A program made the position numbers and the translations under genes. Positions 16,256-24,509 of a stretch of DNA of 64,000 nucleotides are shown piece by piece. The notes beneath the pieces were generated by a model, which was not told where the DNA came from, did no database searches, and was given only the letters and a program-made list of their open reading frames with translations. Position 1 is the stretch's first letter. Each line of letters opens with the position of its first letter. This stretch comes from Paraburkholderia fungorum (GTDB lineage: Bacteria; Pseudomonadota; Gammaproteobacteria; Burkholderiales; Burkholderiaceae), in the NCBI RefSeq assembly GCF_003610895.1, contig NZ_MCAS01000007.1, positions 145,151-209,150 on the forward strand, written 5' to 3'.

Positions 16256-17605
16256 TCAGGTGTGGTCCTGCTCTTTGCGGTGCGCCTGAAGCCGCAGCGC
16301 TTTGGGGAAGGTTTCGGGTGCGAGACACGTCGCAAGCACGGTAATCAGGCCGAGTACGACGAGGTAGATGGCGACGGGCGCGGCGCTGCGGTAATGGGCG
16401 AGCAAGGCGGTCGCGATCATTGGCGAGAGTCCGCCGCCGAGTACCGAGGAGATTTCGCGGCCGATGCCCAGACCCGAGAAGCGCAGATGGACCGGCAGCA
16501 GTTCGCTGATGAAGGCGGGTTGTGCGCCCTCGAGAATGCCGAGCGTGATGCTGTTGGCGAGCACGAGTGCCGTGATGACTTTCCACAGCACGCCGGAACC
16601 GAGCAACGTGAAGTACGGATACGCGACCAGCACCATCGCGATTGCGCCGGCGAGATAGACGGGCTTGCGGCCGATTTTGTCGGTGAGTCGTCCCATCAGC
16701 AGCGAAACGGGGATCATCAGCAGCATCGACACGGTCAAGCCACCGAGCACCCAGCTTGATTTGATGCCGACGAACTGGCTATAGGCGATCGAGAACGCGA
16801 AGAAGATGTAGGACGCGGCGCCTTCGCCGAAGCGCAGGCCGAATACGGTCAGCACTTCGCGGGGACATTGACGCAGCACCTCGACGATCGGCATGCGGCT
16901 GTCGCGGCGCGTGGCCTTCACTTCGGCGAACTCCGCGCTTTCGTCGACAGAGCGGCGCATCCATAGACCCAGCGCCACCAGCACGGCGCTGCAGAGGAAT
17001 GGCACACGCCAGCCCCAGCTGTGGAAATCCGCGGGCGACAGCGTTTGCGCGAACAGGAATGCAGCGGTCGAGAGCACGAAGCCGAAAGCCGCGCCGCATG
17101 GACTCCATGCCGCCAGACCGCCGCGTTTCGAGGCAGGCGCGCTTTCGTGAATCAGCAGGATGCTGCCGCTCCATTCACCGCCTGCTGCGAGGCCCTGCAG
17201 GATACGCAGCAGCACGAGCAGGACGGGCGCCGCGATGCCGATTTGCTGGTAGGTCGGCAGAAGACCCATGCAGACGGTGGCGGTGCCCATTACCAGCAGC
17301 GTCAGCATCATGACGGTCTTGCGCCCGTAACGGTCGCCGATATGGCCGCACAGCACGCCGCCAATGGGCCGCGCGATGAAGCCCACCGTAAAGCCGCCGA
17401 ACGCTGCGATCGTGCCCGTCAGCGGATCGCTGCCGACCGGAAAGAACAGCTTGCCGAACACCAGTGCGGCGGCGGTTCCATAGAGAAAGAAGTCATACCA
17501 TTCGAGGATCTGGCCGAGCACGGCGGTCGTCACCGCGCGACGAACCTTGCTGGTGGGCAGAGCAGTAGGCAGGGGAGAGAGAGCGGCGGTCGCGTCGGCG
17601 TTCAT
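16256..17605 (-). CDS. MFS transporter, metabolite:H+ symporter (MHS) family
   Basis: A transporter of about 449 residues with twelve hydrophobic segments. The opening ILEWYDFFLYGTAAALVFGKLFFP and the loop RPIGGVLCGHIGDRYGRKTVMM are the classic MHS signature (citrate, alpha-ketoglutarate, shikimate and dicarboxylate carriers), with RGGLAAWSPCGAAFGF in the middle. It is the first gene of the minus-strand island and probably imports the monooxygenase substrate. I place the start at the ATG of MNADATAAL by family length; two in-frame ATGs further upstream (17650, 17689) are possible, and none has a clear ribosome binding site. It ends 54 bases before the oxygenase gene. Confidence 0.82.
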   Translation of the reverse strand: MNADATAALSPLPTALPTSKVRRAVTTAVLGQILEWYDFFLYGTAAALVFGKLFFPVGSDPLTGTIAAFGGFTVGFIARPIGGVLCGHIGDRYGRKTVMMLTLLVMGTATVCMGLLPTYQQIGIAAPVLLVLLRILQGLAAGGEWSGSILLIHESAPASKRGGLAAWSPCGAAFGFVLSTAAFLFAQTLSPADFHSWGWRVPFLCSAVLVALGLWMRRSVDESAEFAEVKATRRDSRMPIVEVLRQCPREVLTVFGLRFGEGAASYIFFAFSIAYSQFVGIKSSWVLGGLTVSMLLMIPVSLLMGRLTDKIGRKPVYLAGAIAMVLVAYPYFTLLGSGVLWKVITALVLANSITLGILEGAQPAFISELLPVHLRFSGLGIGREISSVLGGGLSPMIATALLAHYRSAAPVAIYLVVLGLITVLATCLAPETFPKALRLQAHRKEQDHT

Positions 17606-17837
17606 GGCATGGGGAAGGTCACGATGTTGAGGGGTCCGCGTCCTGGTCATGCTGATCGACTGGAGCGGCGCTACGAATCCGGCAGGCATGGCCGAACCAT
17701 AGGGCCGCGAGAAAACCCGGTCAAATTAGGGACAAAAATGAGCGTCATGAATGGGATGCATGACGAAGGAGCGAACGGCGGCGTACTGGGGGTGGTCATC
17801 ACACTCCCGCACCGCGGTTTCATCCTGGGGACAACTG

Positions 17838-17937
17838 ATGGAGATTGACGTGCGGCTCACCGGCTTCGATGCGCCGGCGTTCGGCTGCTACGGGACTTTG
17901 ATCGACTGGAGGAGGGAGATGGGGGAGATCGACTGCC
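17838..17937 (+). pseudogene. Remnant of a haloacid dehalogenase type II gene
   Basis: Starting at the ATG at 17838 (GGGGA upstream) the plus strand reads a short N-terminus very like type II HAD proteins: DVRLTGFDAPAFGCYGTLIDW. In functional members this is DCYGTLIDW, where the Asp is the nucleophile; here it is Gly. After about 30 codons the similarity fades and no HAD body follows; the next gene, gabD, ends on the opposite strand 45 bases later. This is best read as a gene fossil. An intact HAD gene with DCYGT lies at 49841, next to another aldehyde dehydrogenase gene. Confidence 0.55.
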
Positions 17938-17982
17938 GCCTTACCAGCAGGGCCGATCTCGTGACGCGATATCAGAAGCCTG

Positions 17983-19455
17983 TCAATCCAGACCGCCCTG
18001 GCACATGTATTTGATCGACATGTAATCGTCGAGCCCGTACTTCGAACCTTCGCGGCCGTAACCCGATTCCTTCACACCGCCGAATGGCGCGGCTTCGCTT
18101 GACACGGCGCCTTCGTTGATGCCGATCACACCCGCTTCGAGCTGAGCCGCGACGCGATGAATGCGCCGCACGTCCTGCGTGTAGAAGTACGCAGCGAGGC
18201 CGAACGGCGTGTCGTTCGCGAGGCGGATCGCTTCGGCTTCGTCGTCAAAGCGGAACAGCGGTGCGACCGGGCCAAAGGTTTCTTCGCAGCACACGAGCAT
18301 GTTGTCCTGCGCATCGGCCAGCACGGTCGGCGCATAGTAATTCGGGCCGAGTTCGGTCAGGCGCTTGCCGCCTGTCAGCACTGTCGCGCCGTGTTTAACG
18401 GCGTCTTCGACATGGCGGGCGATCTTGTCGATCGCGCGTTCGTTGATCATCGGACCGATCTGCGCTTCTGGATCGGTTGCGGGTGCAACCTTCAGCGCGG
18501 CAACACGGTTCGCGAGCAGATCGGCGAAACGCGCGTACACGCCGGATTGCACATAAACCCGGTTCGGGCACACGCAGGTCTGGCCGCCGTTGCGGAATTT
18601 GGCGGCCATCAGACCGGTGACAGCGGCGTCGAGATCGGCGTCGTCGAATACGATGAAGGGCGCGTTGCCGCCTAATTCCAGCGACAGTTTTTTCAGCGTG
18701 CCCGCCGATTCGCGCGCAAGATGCTTGCCGACGGGCGTGGAGCCCGTGAAGGTGATCTTGCGCACACGCGCGTCGGCGAGCCAATCGGCGACCGCCGCAA
18801 TGCCCTGTTCACGCGAAGCCGACAGCATGTTCAGCACACCGTCCGGCAAGCCTGCCTCCTGGGCGAGCGCTGCCAGCGCGAGCGCGGTGAGCGGGGTGTC
18901 TTCCGCGGGTTTGGCCACGACCGTGCAACCGGCGGCGAGCGCGGGCGCGATCTTGCGCGCGATCATGGCCAGCGGGAAGTTCCACGGCGTGATCGCCGCG
19001 ATCACGCCGACCGGTTCCTTCACCGCGCTCATGCGTTTGCCGCGCTGTTGCTGCGGGATCAGATCGCCGTAAATGCGCGTTGCCTCGTCGGCGAACCAGG
19101 CGACGTACGAGGCACCGTAGGCGACTTCGCCCCGGCTTTCCGCGAGCGGTTTGCCTTGCTCCGTCGACATCAGTCTCGCGAGGTCTTCCGTATTGGCGAC
19201 GATCAATGCGTGCCAGCGGCGCAGAATCTCGGCGCGTTCGCGCGGCAACTTATCGCGCCATGCGGGGAAAGCGCGGGCTGCGGCGTCCGTGGCGGCGCGC
19301 GCGTCCAGGGCGCCACTGTTCGCGACTTCGACGATCAATGCGCCGGTGGCCGGGTTGGTGACGGGAAAGCGGGCGCTGTCGGCGGCGTCGATCCACTTGC
19401 CGTCGATCAGGTTTTGCGGGCGAATCAGGTCATGGCGAGTCAAGGCGAGAGACAT
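17983..19455 (-). CDS. gabD: NAD(P)-dependent succinate-semialdehyde dehydrogenase
   Basis: A 490-residue aldehyde dehydrogenase that should oxidise succinate semialdehyde to succinate, the last step of GABA degradation. Family features: NAD-binding VIAAITPWNFPLAMIARKIAPAL (around residue 150), catalytic Glu in LELGGNAPFIVF (around 258), catalytic Cys in RNGGQTCVCPNRVYVQ (around 292) and the EETFGPVAPLFRF loop near 390. The motif CVCPNR with the second Cys two residues on is typical of GabD, whose activity can be redox-controlled. The start was set at the ATG preceded by AAAGGAG; an upstream in-frame start would add over 50 unrelated residues. A Lrp-like palindrome lies about 190 bases upstream. 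Confidence 0.9.
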   Translation of the reverse strand: MSLALTRHDLIRPQNLIDGKWIDAADSARFPVTNPATGALIVEVANSGALDARAATDAAARAFPAWRDKLPRERAEILRRWHALIVANTEDLARLMSTEQGKPLAESRGEVAYGASYVAWFADEATRIYGDLIPQQQRGKRMSAVKEPVGVIAAITPWNFPLAMIARKIAPALAAGCTVVAKPAEDTPLTALALAALAQEAGLPDGVLNMLSASREQGIAAVADWLADARVRKITFTGSTPVGKHLARESAGTLKKLSLELGGNAPFIVFDDADLDAAVTGLMAAKFRNGGQTCVCPNRVYVQSGVYARFADLLANRVAALKVAPATDPEAQIGPMINERAIDKIARHVEDAVKHGATVLTGGKRLTELGPNYYAPTVLADAQDNMLVCCEETFGPVAPLFRFDDEAEAIRLANDTPFGLAAYFYTQDVRRIHRVAAQLEAGVIGINEGAVSSEAAPFGGVKESGYGREGSKYGLDDYMSIKYMCQGGLD

Positions 19456-19757
19456 TGGGCTTGCTCCTTTGGGGTGCCTCTCTATGAGGCGAAGTCGGGT
19501 CGCCGATGCGGCGGCGTGGCGGCACACATACGGCCGATTCAGGTCGATTCCGGTCGACGGGTAGATTGATGCTACGCGTACGCCGCAGTCGATGAAATCA
19601 TCCCGTGGGGGCATAGACGGTACGGCACGCGTTTTTTTCAGGCTGCTACAGCATTTTCTGCTGTGGCAGCGGTGGCGCAGGTCAATTCGTCTGTGCGCCC
19701 GGCACGAGATAGCAGATCTGTTGGGCTTGAGTGCGCGGGCGCGGTTGGCGCGCCGCG
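19456..19757. other. Gene-free interval upstream of gabD
   Basis: About 302 bases between the gabD start and the end of the lacI-type gene, both on the minus strand. It should hold the gabD promoter. Its main structure is the inverted repeat at 19642-19670. Apart from that I see nothing firm. Confidence 0.5.
19642..19670. promoter_or_regulatory. Lrp/AsnC-like operator inside a long inverted repeat, upstream of gabD
   Basis: GCTGCTACAGCA (19642-19653) and TGCTGTGGCAGC (19659-19670) form a 12-base inverted repeat with one mismatch around TTTTC. The core CAGCATTTTCTGCTG fits the Lrp consensus (YAGHAWATTWTDCTR) at 13 of 15 positions. The same 15-base core occurs at 45913-45927 upstream of the aminotransferase gene. 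A T-run precedes rather than follows the repeat on the plus strand, so it is not a normal terminator. Confidence 0.5.
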
Positions 19758-20774
19758 TCAGCTTATGCGCCGCGGCCCCGTCGAGGCCCGCACGATGAGT
19801 TGCGGCAGCGGCGCAAGCACCATCGGCGGTTGCTGGTCAGGCGTCTGGATCAAACGGATCAGACTCTCGATCGACAACTCCGCGACCGCCGCCGTCTGGA
19901 TCGCCACGGTGGTCAGCGCGGGATGCACCTGATGCGCCAGCTGAATATCAGTAATGCCGATCACCGACACGTCGTTCGGCACCGACCGGCCAAGCGTGAT
20001 CAACGCCTGGGCCGCGCCGATCGCGAGCAGATCGTTGGTCGCGAAAATCGCGGTGAGGTGTGGGCGATTCGCCATCAACTGCATGCACGCCGCGTAGCCG
20101 GCGTCGATCGAGTCGCGGATCTGCAGCACCGCGGCAGCGTCTGTTTCGATCCCTGCCTCGTGCACCACCGCGCGAAATCCGTTGGAGCGTGCATCCTGCA
20201 AGCCGCCGCACCCATCGCCGATCAGAAGACCGATCTCGCGATGACCCAGTTCGAGCAGATGCCGCGCGGCCAGCGCGCCCGCATGGCCAAAATCCACGGC
20301 GATGCAGGGCAGCGCGGGCGGCGCCTCAGGGTGTTCCCACATCGCCAGCAAGATCGGCGCGCTGTGCGTGGCCGACGCACACAATTCGTTGAACTTGATG
20401 TCCGTGTTCATCACGAGCACGCCGTCCGCGAGTGTGCCGGCGATCTGGTTCAGATACGCACGGCCGACCTCCGCATCATCGTCAGTATTGCAAACCATCA
20501 GGAAGTATCCCGCTTTGCGCGCCGCCCGCTCGGCGGCCAGCACGAACTCGGGGTAGAACGGGTTTGAGATGTTCGACAACATTAAGGCCAAGGTCGACGA
20601 GTGGCCCTCCGCCAGCGCGCGCGCGTTCAGATTGGGGCGGTAGCCGAGCTCGGCGATCGCCTTGAGCACGCGTTCGGCTGTCTCCGGGCGGACCTTCTCA
20701 CGGTTGCGCAGCACGTTGGAAACGGTGGCGGCAGTGACGTGTGCACGTTTTGCTACTTCGGAAAGGGTGACCAT
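19758..20774 (-). CDS. LacI-family transcriptional repressor of the galactoside operon
   Basis: A 338-residue LacI/GalR-type regulator: N-terminal helix-turn-helix and hinge (residues 1-60; VTLSEVAKRAHVTAATVSNVL, then RPETAERVLKAIAELGYRPNLNARAL) and a periplasmic-binding-like sugar domain (about 60-335; LALMLSNISNPFYPEFV, RPHLTAIFATNDLLAIG). It is divergent from the ABC transporter/beta-galactosidase operon, and two LacI-type palindromes lie in between. It is expected to repress that operon until an inducing galactoside or its product binds. The start is the ATG that gives the typical family N-terminus. Length is normal. Confidence 0.88.
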   Translation of the reverse strand: MVTLSEVAKRAHVTAATVSNVLRNREKVRPETAERVLKAIAELGYRPNLNARALAEGHSSTLALMLSNISNPFYPEFVLAAERAARKAGYFLMVCNTDDDAEVGRAYLNQIAGTLADGVLVMNTDIKFNELCASATHSAPILLAMWEHPEAPPALPCIAVDFGHAGALAARHLLELGHREIGLLIGDGCGGLQDARSNGFRAVVHEAGIETDAAAVLQIRDSIDAGYAACMQLMANRPHLTAIFATNDLLAIGAAQALITLGRSVPNDVSVIGITDIQLAHQVHPALTTVAIQTAAVAELSIESLIRLIQTPDQQPPMVLAPLPQLIVRASTGPRRIS

Positions 20775-20920
20775 GTTCTGTTTATCCCATATTCAGGGAA
20801 TGCAATTCAAATGTTGCAAGCGACTGGCGACGTTGATAAGTTTCTGCAAAACACAGCGCCCTACGTGAGATCGGAGTAAGGCGCCGAAACGCAAACTCTA
20901 ATCGACAGGAGACACCTACC

Positions 20921-21004
20921 ATGAGTTTTTTCCCCGAGATCGAATTTAAGCGATTAAATGCCTGCTGCACAAGAGCCGGCCGTTTATTTTTCCTGGAAAT
21001 TTAA
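20921..21004 (+). CDS. Possible leader peptide in front of the transporter operon
   Basis: A 27-codon reading frame (starts MSFFPEIEF, ends FFLEI) with a good ribosome binding site, AGGAG at 20908-20912, eight bases upstream. It runs across the first LacI-type operator and stops inside the second. It is too short to judge by composition; it may be a translated leader, the worn start of an older gene, or chance. Confidence 0.3.
   Translation: MSFFPEIEFKRLNACCTRAGRLFFLEI
20944..20959. promoter_or_regulatory. LacI-type operator, distal copy
   Basis: The 16-base palindrome ATTTAAGCGATTAAAT has the central CG and symmetric arms (ATTTAAnCGnTTAAAT) typical of LacI-family operators. Its centre lies 55 bases, about five helical turns, from the second copy, which would allow cooperative or looped repressor binding between the divergent genes. 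Confidence 0.75.
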
Positions 21005-21014
21005 GCGGTTAAAT
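20999..21014. promoter_or_regulatory. LacI-type operator, proximal copy
   Basis: ATTTAAGCGGTTAAAT, the same ATTTAAnCGnTTAAAT palindrome as at 20944-20959, ends 15 bases before the start codon of the ATPase gene, so bound repressor would block transcription elongation or initiation of the operon. Confidence 0.75.
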
Positions 21015-21029
21015 CAAGGGGGCGGCAGC

Positions 21030-22169
21030 ATGGCTACGATTCGTCTTACGAATGTGCAGAAGTCGTACGGTGACCATTCGCCGGTGATCCGGCGCGTGAA
21101 TCTCGAGATCGCGCAGCATGAGTTCTGCGTGTTTCTTGGGCCTTCGGGTTGCGGCAAGTCGACCTTGCTGAGAATGATCGCCGGCCTCGAAGACCTGAGC
21201 GAAGGCGAGTTGCATATCGGCGGGCGCCTCGTGAACGACGTGCCCGCTGCCGCGCGCGGCGTCGCGATGGTGTTCCAGAGCTACGCGCTGTTTCCGCACA
21301 TGACCGTGTTCGACAACATGGCGTTCGGCCTGAAACTCGCGAAACAACCCAAGGACGTCATCGAGCGGAAGGTGCGTGAAGCCGCGCGCATTCTGCAACT
21401 GGACACCTTTCTGGATCGTTATCCGAAAGCGCTCTCGGGCGGACAGCGGCAGCGTGTTGCGATTGGCCGGGCGATCGTGCGCGAACCTGGCGTGTTCCTG
21501 TTCGACGAGCCGCTGTCGAATCTCGACGCCGCCTTGCGCGGCCAGACGCGTGTCGAAATCGCCCGTCTGCACCAACGCTTCGCGAACGCGAGCGTGGTCT
21601 ATGTGACCCACGATCAGGTCGAAGCGATGACGTTGGCCGACAGAATCGTGCTGCTGCATGCAGGCGCGGACGCGGAGCGCTTCGGCAGCATTGCGCAGAC
21701 CGGCGCGCCGCTCGAGTTGTATCACCATCCGAAGTCGCGCTTTGTGGCGGGCTTCATCGGTTCGCCGCGCATGAACTTCATCGACGCCTTGGTCGATTCG
21801 ATCGAAGCGGGCAAGGTGGCGGTCACGCTGACGAAAAGCGGCGAGCGGCTGATCGCGCATGTCGATGGTGAGCGTCTTCAGCGCGGCCAGACCGTCACGC
21901 TCGGCGTGCGCCCGGAACATCTGCGGCTCGCCGGCGACGCGCAATCCATTCAGTGCGTCACGGCGCTATCGGAACGGCTCGGCGAGCACAGCTACATTCA
22001 CGCGGATCACGCGGGCGGCACGCTGATCGCCAAGGCCGCGGGCGATACGCCGATTGGTTCGGGCGAGCGCATCTGCATCCATGTGCCGCCTTCCGCGTGT
22101 CATCTGTTCGATGCCGAAGGCGTTGCATTGCGACGCAGCACGTTCGAACCCGAGCGCGTTGCCGCCTGA
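21030..22169 (+). CDS. Carbohydrate ABC transporter ATP-binding protein (MalK/UgpC type)
   Basis: A 379-residue ATPase that energises sugar uptake through the two permeases encoded downstream. Walker [10 protein letters not shown] is near residues 35-43, the Q-loop at [10 protein letters not shown] (about 83-92), the signature [14 protein letters not shown] near 134-147 and Walker [13 protein letters not shown] near 154-165; the C-terminal third is the MalK-type regulatory TOBE/OB domain. The start was set at the ATG preceded by AAGGGGG; a frame extending further upstream runs through the operator. It is the first gene of a five-gene operon ending in the beta-galactosidase gene. Confidence 0.92.
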   Translation: MATIRLTNVQKSYGDHSPVIRRVNLEIAQHEFCVFLGPSGCGKSTLLRMIAGLEDLSEGELHIGGRLVNDVPAAARGVAMVFQSYALFPHMTVFDNMAFGLKLAKQPKDVIERKVREAARILQLDTFLDRYPKALSGGQRQRVAIGRAIVREPGVFLFDEPLSNLDAALRGQTRVEIARLHQRFANASVVYVTHDQVEAMTLADRIVLLHAGADAERFGSIAQTGAPLELYHHPKSRFVAGFIGSPRMNFIDALVDSIEAGKVAVTLTKSGERLIAHVDGERLQRGQTVTLGVRPEHLRLAGDAQSIQCVTALSERLGEHSYIHADHAGGTLIAKAAGDTPIGSGERICIHVPPSACHLFDAEGVALRRSTFEPERVAA

Positions 22170-22255
22170 CCGGAAACCCCTATTCCGCCACAGAGCGGGT
22201 ACATCGTCTGGCAGCGGCTCGCTGTCAGCCAACAAGGTAGTCAAGGAGACATAAG

Positions 22256-23509
22256 ATGATTTCTCTTCGCCTTCGCCGTCTGGCATACGCGTCGATTGCA
22301 GCCGCTCTGGTTGCCGGCACACTCTGCGCCACCGCGGCCGATGCGGCCACGCTGACCGTCAACGTATCGGCGCGCGGCAATCAGCGCTCTACATGGCAGG
22401 ACGCGTTCGACAAGTTCAGACAAGCCAATCCCGACGTCGACCTCAAGGTGACCTACGTCAGCGAGGAAGCGTACAAGGTGCAGATGGGCGGCTGGCTCGC
22501 CACCGATCCGCCTGATGTCGTGTCATGGCATGACGGCGAGCGCATGGCGTATTACGCGCAACGCAACCTGCTGGAAGACCTGTCGTCGGACTGGAGCAAG
22601 AACGGCTGGTCGCAGCAGTATGCGTCGGTGAAGGACGCCTCGACGTATAAGGGCAAGCAGTACGCCGCGCCGCTCGGTTACGACGCGTACGGTTTCTTCT
22701 ACCGCAAGGACCTGTTCGAGAAGGCCGGCATCAAAGGCGAACCGAAAACGTGGGATGAATTTCTCGACGCCTGCAGAAAACTCAAGGCAAGCGGCGTTGC
22801 ACCGATCGCCGTTGCCGCGCGCGATAGCTGGACGCTTGCCGCGTGGTTCGACTATCTGGACTTGCGCATCAACGGCAACGCATTCCATCAGCAGTTGATG
22901 GCCGGCGAGATTCCCTACACCGATGCACGCGTTAAAAAGGTCTACACCGCGTGGAAAACGCTGATCGACGATCACTACTTCATCGACAACGCGCTCTCCT
23001 ACGACCTCGATGCGATTGCACCGTTTCTCGTGAACGGCAAGGCCTCGATGATGCTGATGGGCACGTTCTTCTCGGCGAGCATTCCGGCATCGGTCAAACC
23101 GCAGACCGGTTTCTTCCGTTTCCCTGTGATCGACGCGAACGTGCCGATGGCCGAAGACGGTCCGGTCAACGTGCTGCTGATTCCAGCGAAGGCGAAGAAC
23201 AAGGCCGATGCCCGCAGACTGCTGGCCTTCATGGAACAGCCGCAGATCAACGCCGATCTCGCGAAGGGTTGGGGGACGTTGCCGTCCAACAGTCAGGCGG
23301 CGGAACCGGAAGATGACATCTCGAAGGTCGGCTTCCAGACCCTTGCCAACACGAAGGGCGGCATCGCCCAGTTCTACGATCGCGACATGCAGAAGGAAAT
23401 GGCCGACGAAGGTATGAAGGCGATGCAGCAGTTCTACAACGATCCGTCGCAACTCGACGCCATGCTGGTCCGCCTCGAAGCGACCCGCAAGCGTATCTAC
23501 AAGAAGTAA
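22256..23509 (+). CDS. Sugar ABC transporter substrate-binding protein (family 1)
   Basis: A 417-residue periplasmic binding protein. The signal peptide spans about residues 1-30 (basic start, hydrophobic core, TAADAA cleavage region). The mature chain has the family-1 solute-binding wording: ARGNQRSTWQDAFDKFRQANPDVDLKV-like opening, GWLATDPPDVVSWHDGERM, YAAPLGYDAYGFFYRKDLFEKAGI and GKASMMLMGTFFSASIP. It should capture a galactoside or galacto-oligosaccharide, judged from the beta-galactosidase in the operon. AAGGAG precedes the ATG by seven bases. A strong hairpin follows the stop codon. Confidence 0.9.
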   Translation: MISLRLRRLAYASIAAALVAGTLCATAADAATLTVNVSARGNQRSTWQDAFDKFRQANPDVDLKVTYVSEEAYKVQMGGWLATDPPDVVSWHDGERMAYYAQRNLLEDLSSDWSKNGWSQQYASVKDASTYKGKQYAAPLGYDAYGFFYRKDLFEKAGIKGEPKTWDEFLDACRKLKASGVAPIAVAARDSWTLAAWFDYLDLRINGNAFHQQLMAGEIPYTDARVKKVYTAWKTLIDDHYFIDNALSYDLDAIAPFLVNGKASMMLMGTFFSASIPASVKPQTGFFRFPVIDANVPMAEDGPVNVLLIPAKAKNKADARRLLAFMEQPQINADLAKGWGTLPSNSQAAEPEDDISKVGFQTLANTKGGIAQFYDRDMQKEMADEGMKAMQQFYNDPSQLDAMLVRLEATRKRIYKK

Positions 23510-23515
23510 GCCACG

Positions 23516-23547
23516 GAGCGCCAGCGGAGCAGCAACCGCTGGCGCTC
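23516..23547 (+). terminator. Strong hairpin after the binding-protein gene
   Basis: GAGCGCCAGCGG (23516-23527) pairs exactly with CCGCTGGCGCTC (23536-23547) across an eight-base loop, directly after the stop codon. No T-run follows. Such hairpins typically protect the upstream message from 3' decay or cause partial termination, so that the binding protein is made in excess over the permeases. Confidence 0.7.
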
Positions 23548-23584
23548 GCTCTCGATCTCCTTCGATTTTCGACCGGGCCCGATC

Positions 23585-24490
23585 ATGTCTCATTCCACAG
23601 CGCGCCGCCTACCCGCGGCGCGGCGCCGGCACGTCTCTACGACGCGCCGTCATCAGCATCGCGCGGCGCTTTTCTTCCTGTTGCCGGGATGTGCGTTGTT
23701 TTGCCTGTGCGTGATCTATCCGATCATCAGCAGTATTTCGCTCAGCTTTTACAACTGGGACGGCATGACGCCGAAGACGTTCGCAGGCTTCGATAATTAC
23801 ATCGAACTGTTCCATGCGGACACCTTCTATACGGCGCTTCAGAACAACCTGATCTGGCTCGCGCTGTTTCTGCTGGCGCCGCCGCTCGGGTTGCTGTTCG
23901 CGCTCTATCTGAACCAGCATATCCGTGGCATGCGGGTCGTGAAGTCGCTGTTTTTCGCGCCATTCGTGCTCTCGGGCGTGGTGGTGGGCCTCGTGTTCAG
24001 CTGGTTCTACGACCCCGCGTTCGGCTTGCTGCGCCTGATTGTGGGCCATGGCATTCCTGTGCTCGGCGATCCGCATACCGTCACCTTCGGCATCATCTTC
24101 GCGGCGCTCTGGCCGCAGACGCCGTTCTGCATGGTGCTCTACCTGACCGGGCTGACCGGCATCAATCCGGAGGTGGTCGAGGCGGCGCGCATGGAGGGTG
24201 CGAAAGGCGTGCGCCTGCTATGGCACGTGATTCTCCCGCAACTGCGGCCCGCCACGTTCATGGCCGTCGTGCTCACTGTGATCGGTGCGCTGCGCAGTTT
24301 CGACCTGATCGCGGTGATGAGCGGTGGCGGCCCGTTCGATAGCTCTACCGTGCTCGCCTATTACATGTACGACCAGGCGATCAAGTACTACCGCGAAGGC
24401 TATTCCGCGGCGATTGCCGTCGTGCTGTTCGCCATCATGCTCGTCTACATCGTGTTCCATCTGCGCCGCATGCTGCGCGAAGAACACTGA
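23585..24490 (+). CDS. Sugar ABC transporter permease (MalF type)
   Basis: A 301-residue inner-membrane permease with six hydrophobic segments; the first begins near residue 25 after a basic N-terminus. The cytoplasmic EAA loop that contacts the ATPase reads EAARMEGAKGVRLLWHVILP (about residues 199-218). The opening ALFFLLPGCALFCLCVIYPI and the YNWDGMTPKTFAGFDNYIELF stretch are typical of the MalF-like subunit of CUT1 systems. It is followed by the MalG-type gene after 19 bases. Confidence 0.9.
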   Translation: MSHSTARRLPAARRRHVSTTRRHQHRAALFFLLPGCALFCLCVIYPIISSISLSFYNWDGMTPKTFAGFDNYIELFHADTFYTALQNNLIWLALFLLAPPLGLLFALYLNQHIRGMRVVKSLFFAPFVLSGVVVGLVFSWFYDPAFGLLRLIVGHGIPVLGDPHTVTFGIIFAALWPQTPFCMVLYLTGLTGINPEVVEAARMEGAKGVRLLWHVILPQLRPATFMAVVLTVIGALRSFDLIAVMSGGGPFDSSTVLAYYMYDQAIKYYREGYSAAIAVVLFAIMLVYIVFHLRRMLREEH

Positions 24491-24509
24491 TTTCCAGGAG
24501 TCACGTGTC

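Noticed and set aside
19642..19670. Reading the inverted repeat upstream of gabD as a terminator of the lacI-type gene
   Set aside because: The lacI-type gene starts at 20774 and ends at 19758, so it could be passed by its transcript, but no T-run follows on the minus strand and the core is duplicated upstream of the aminotransferase gene, which favours an operator.
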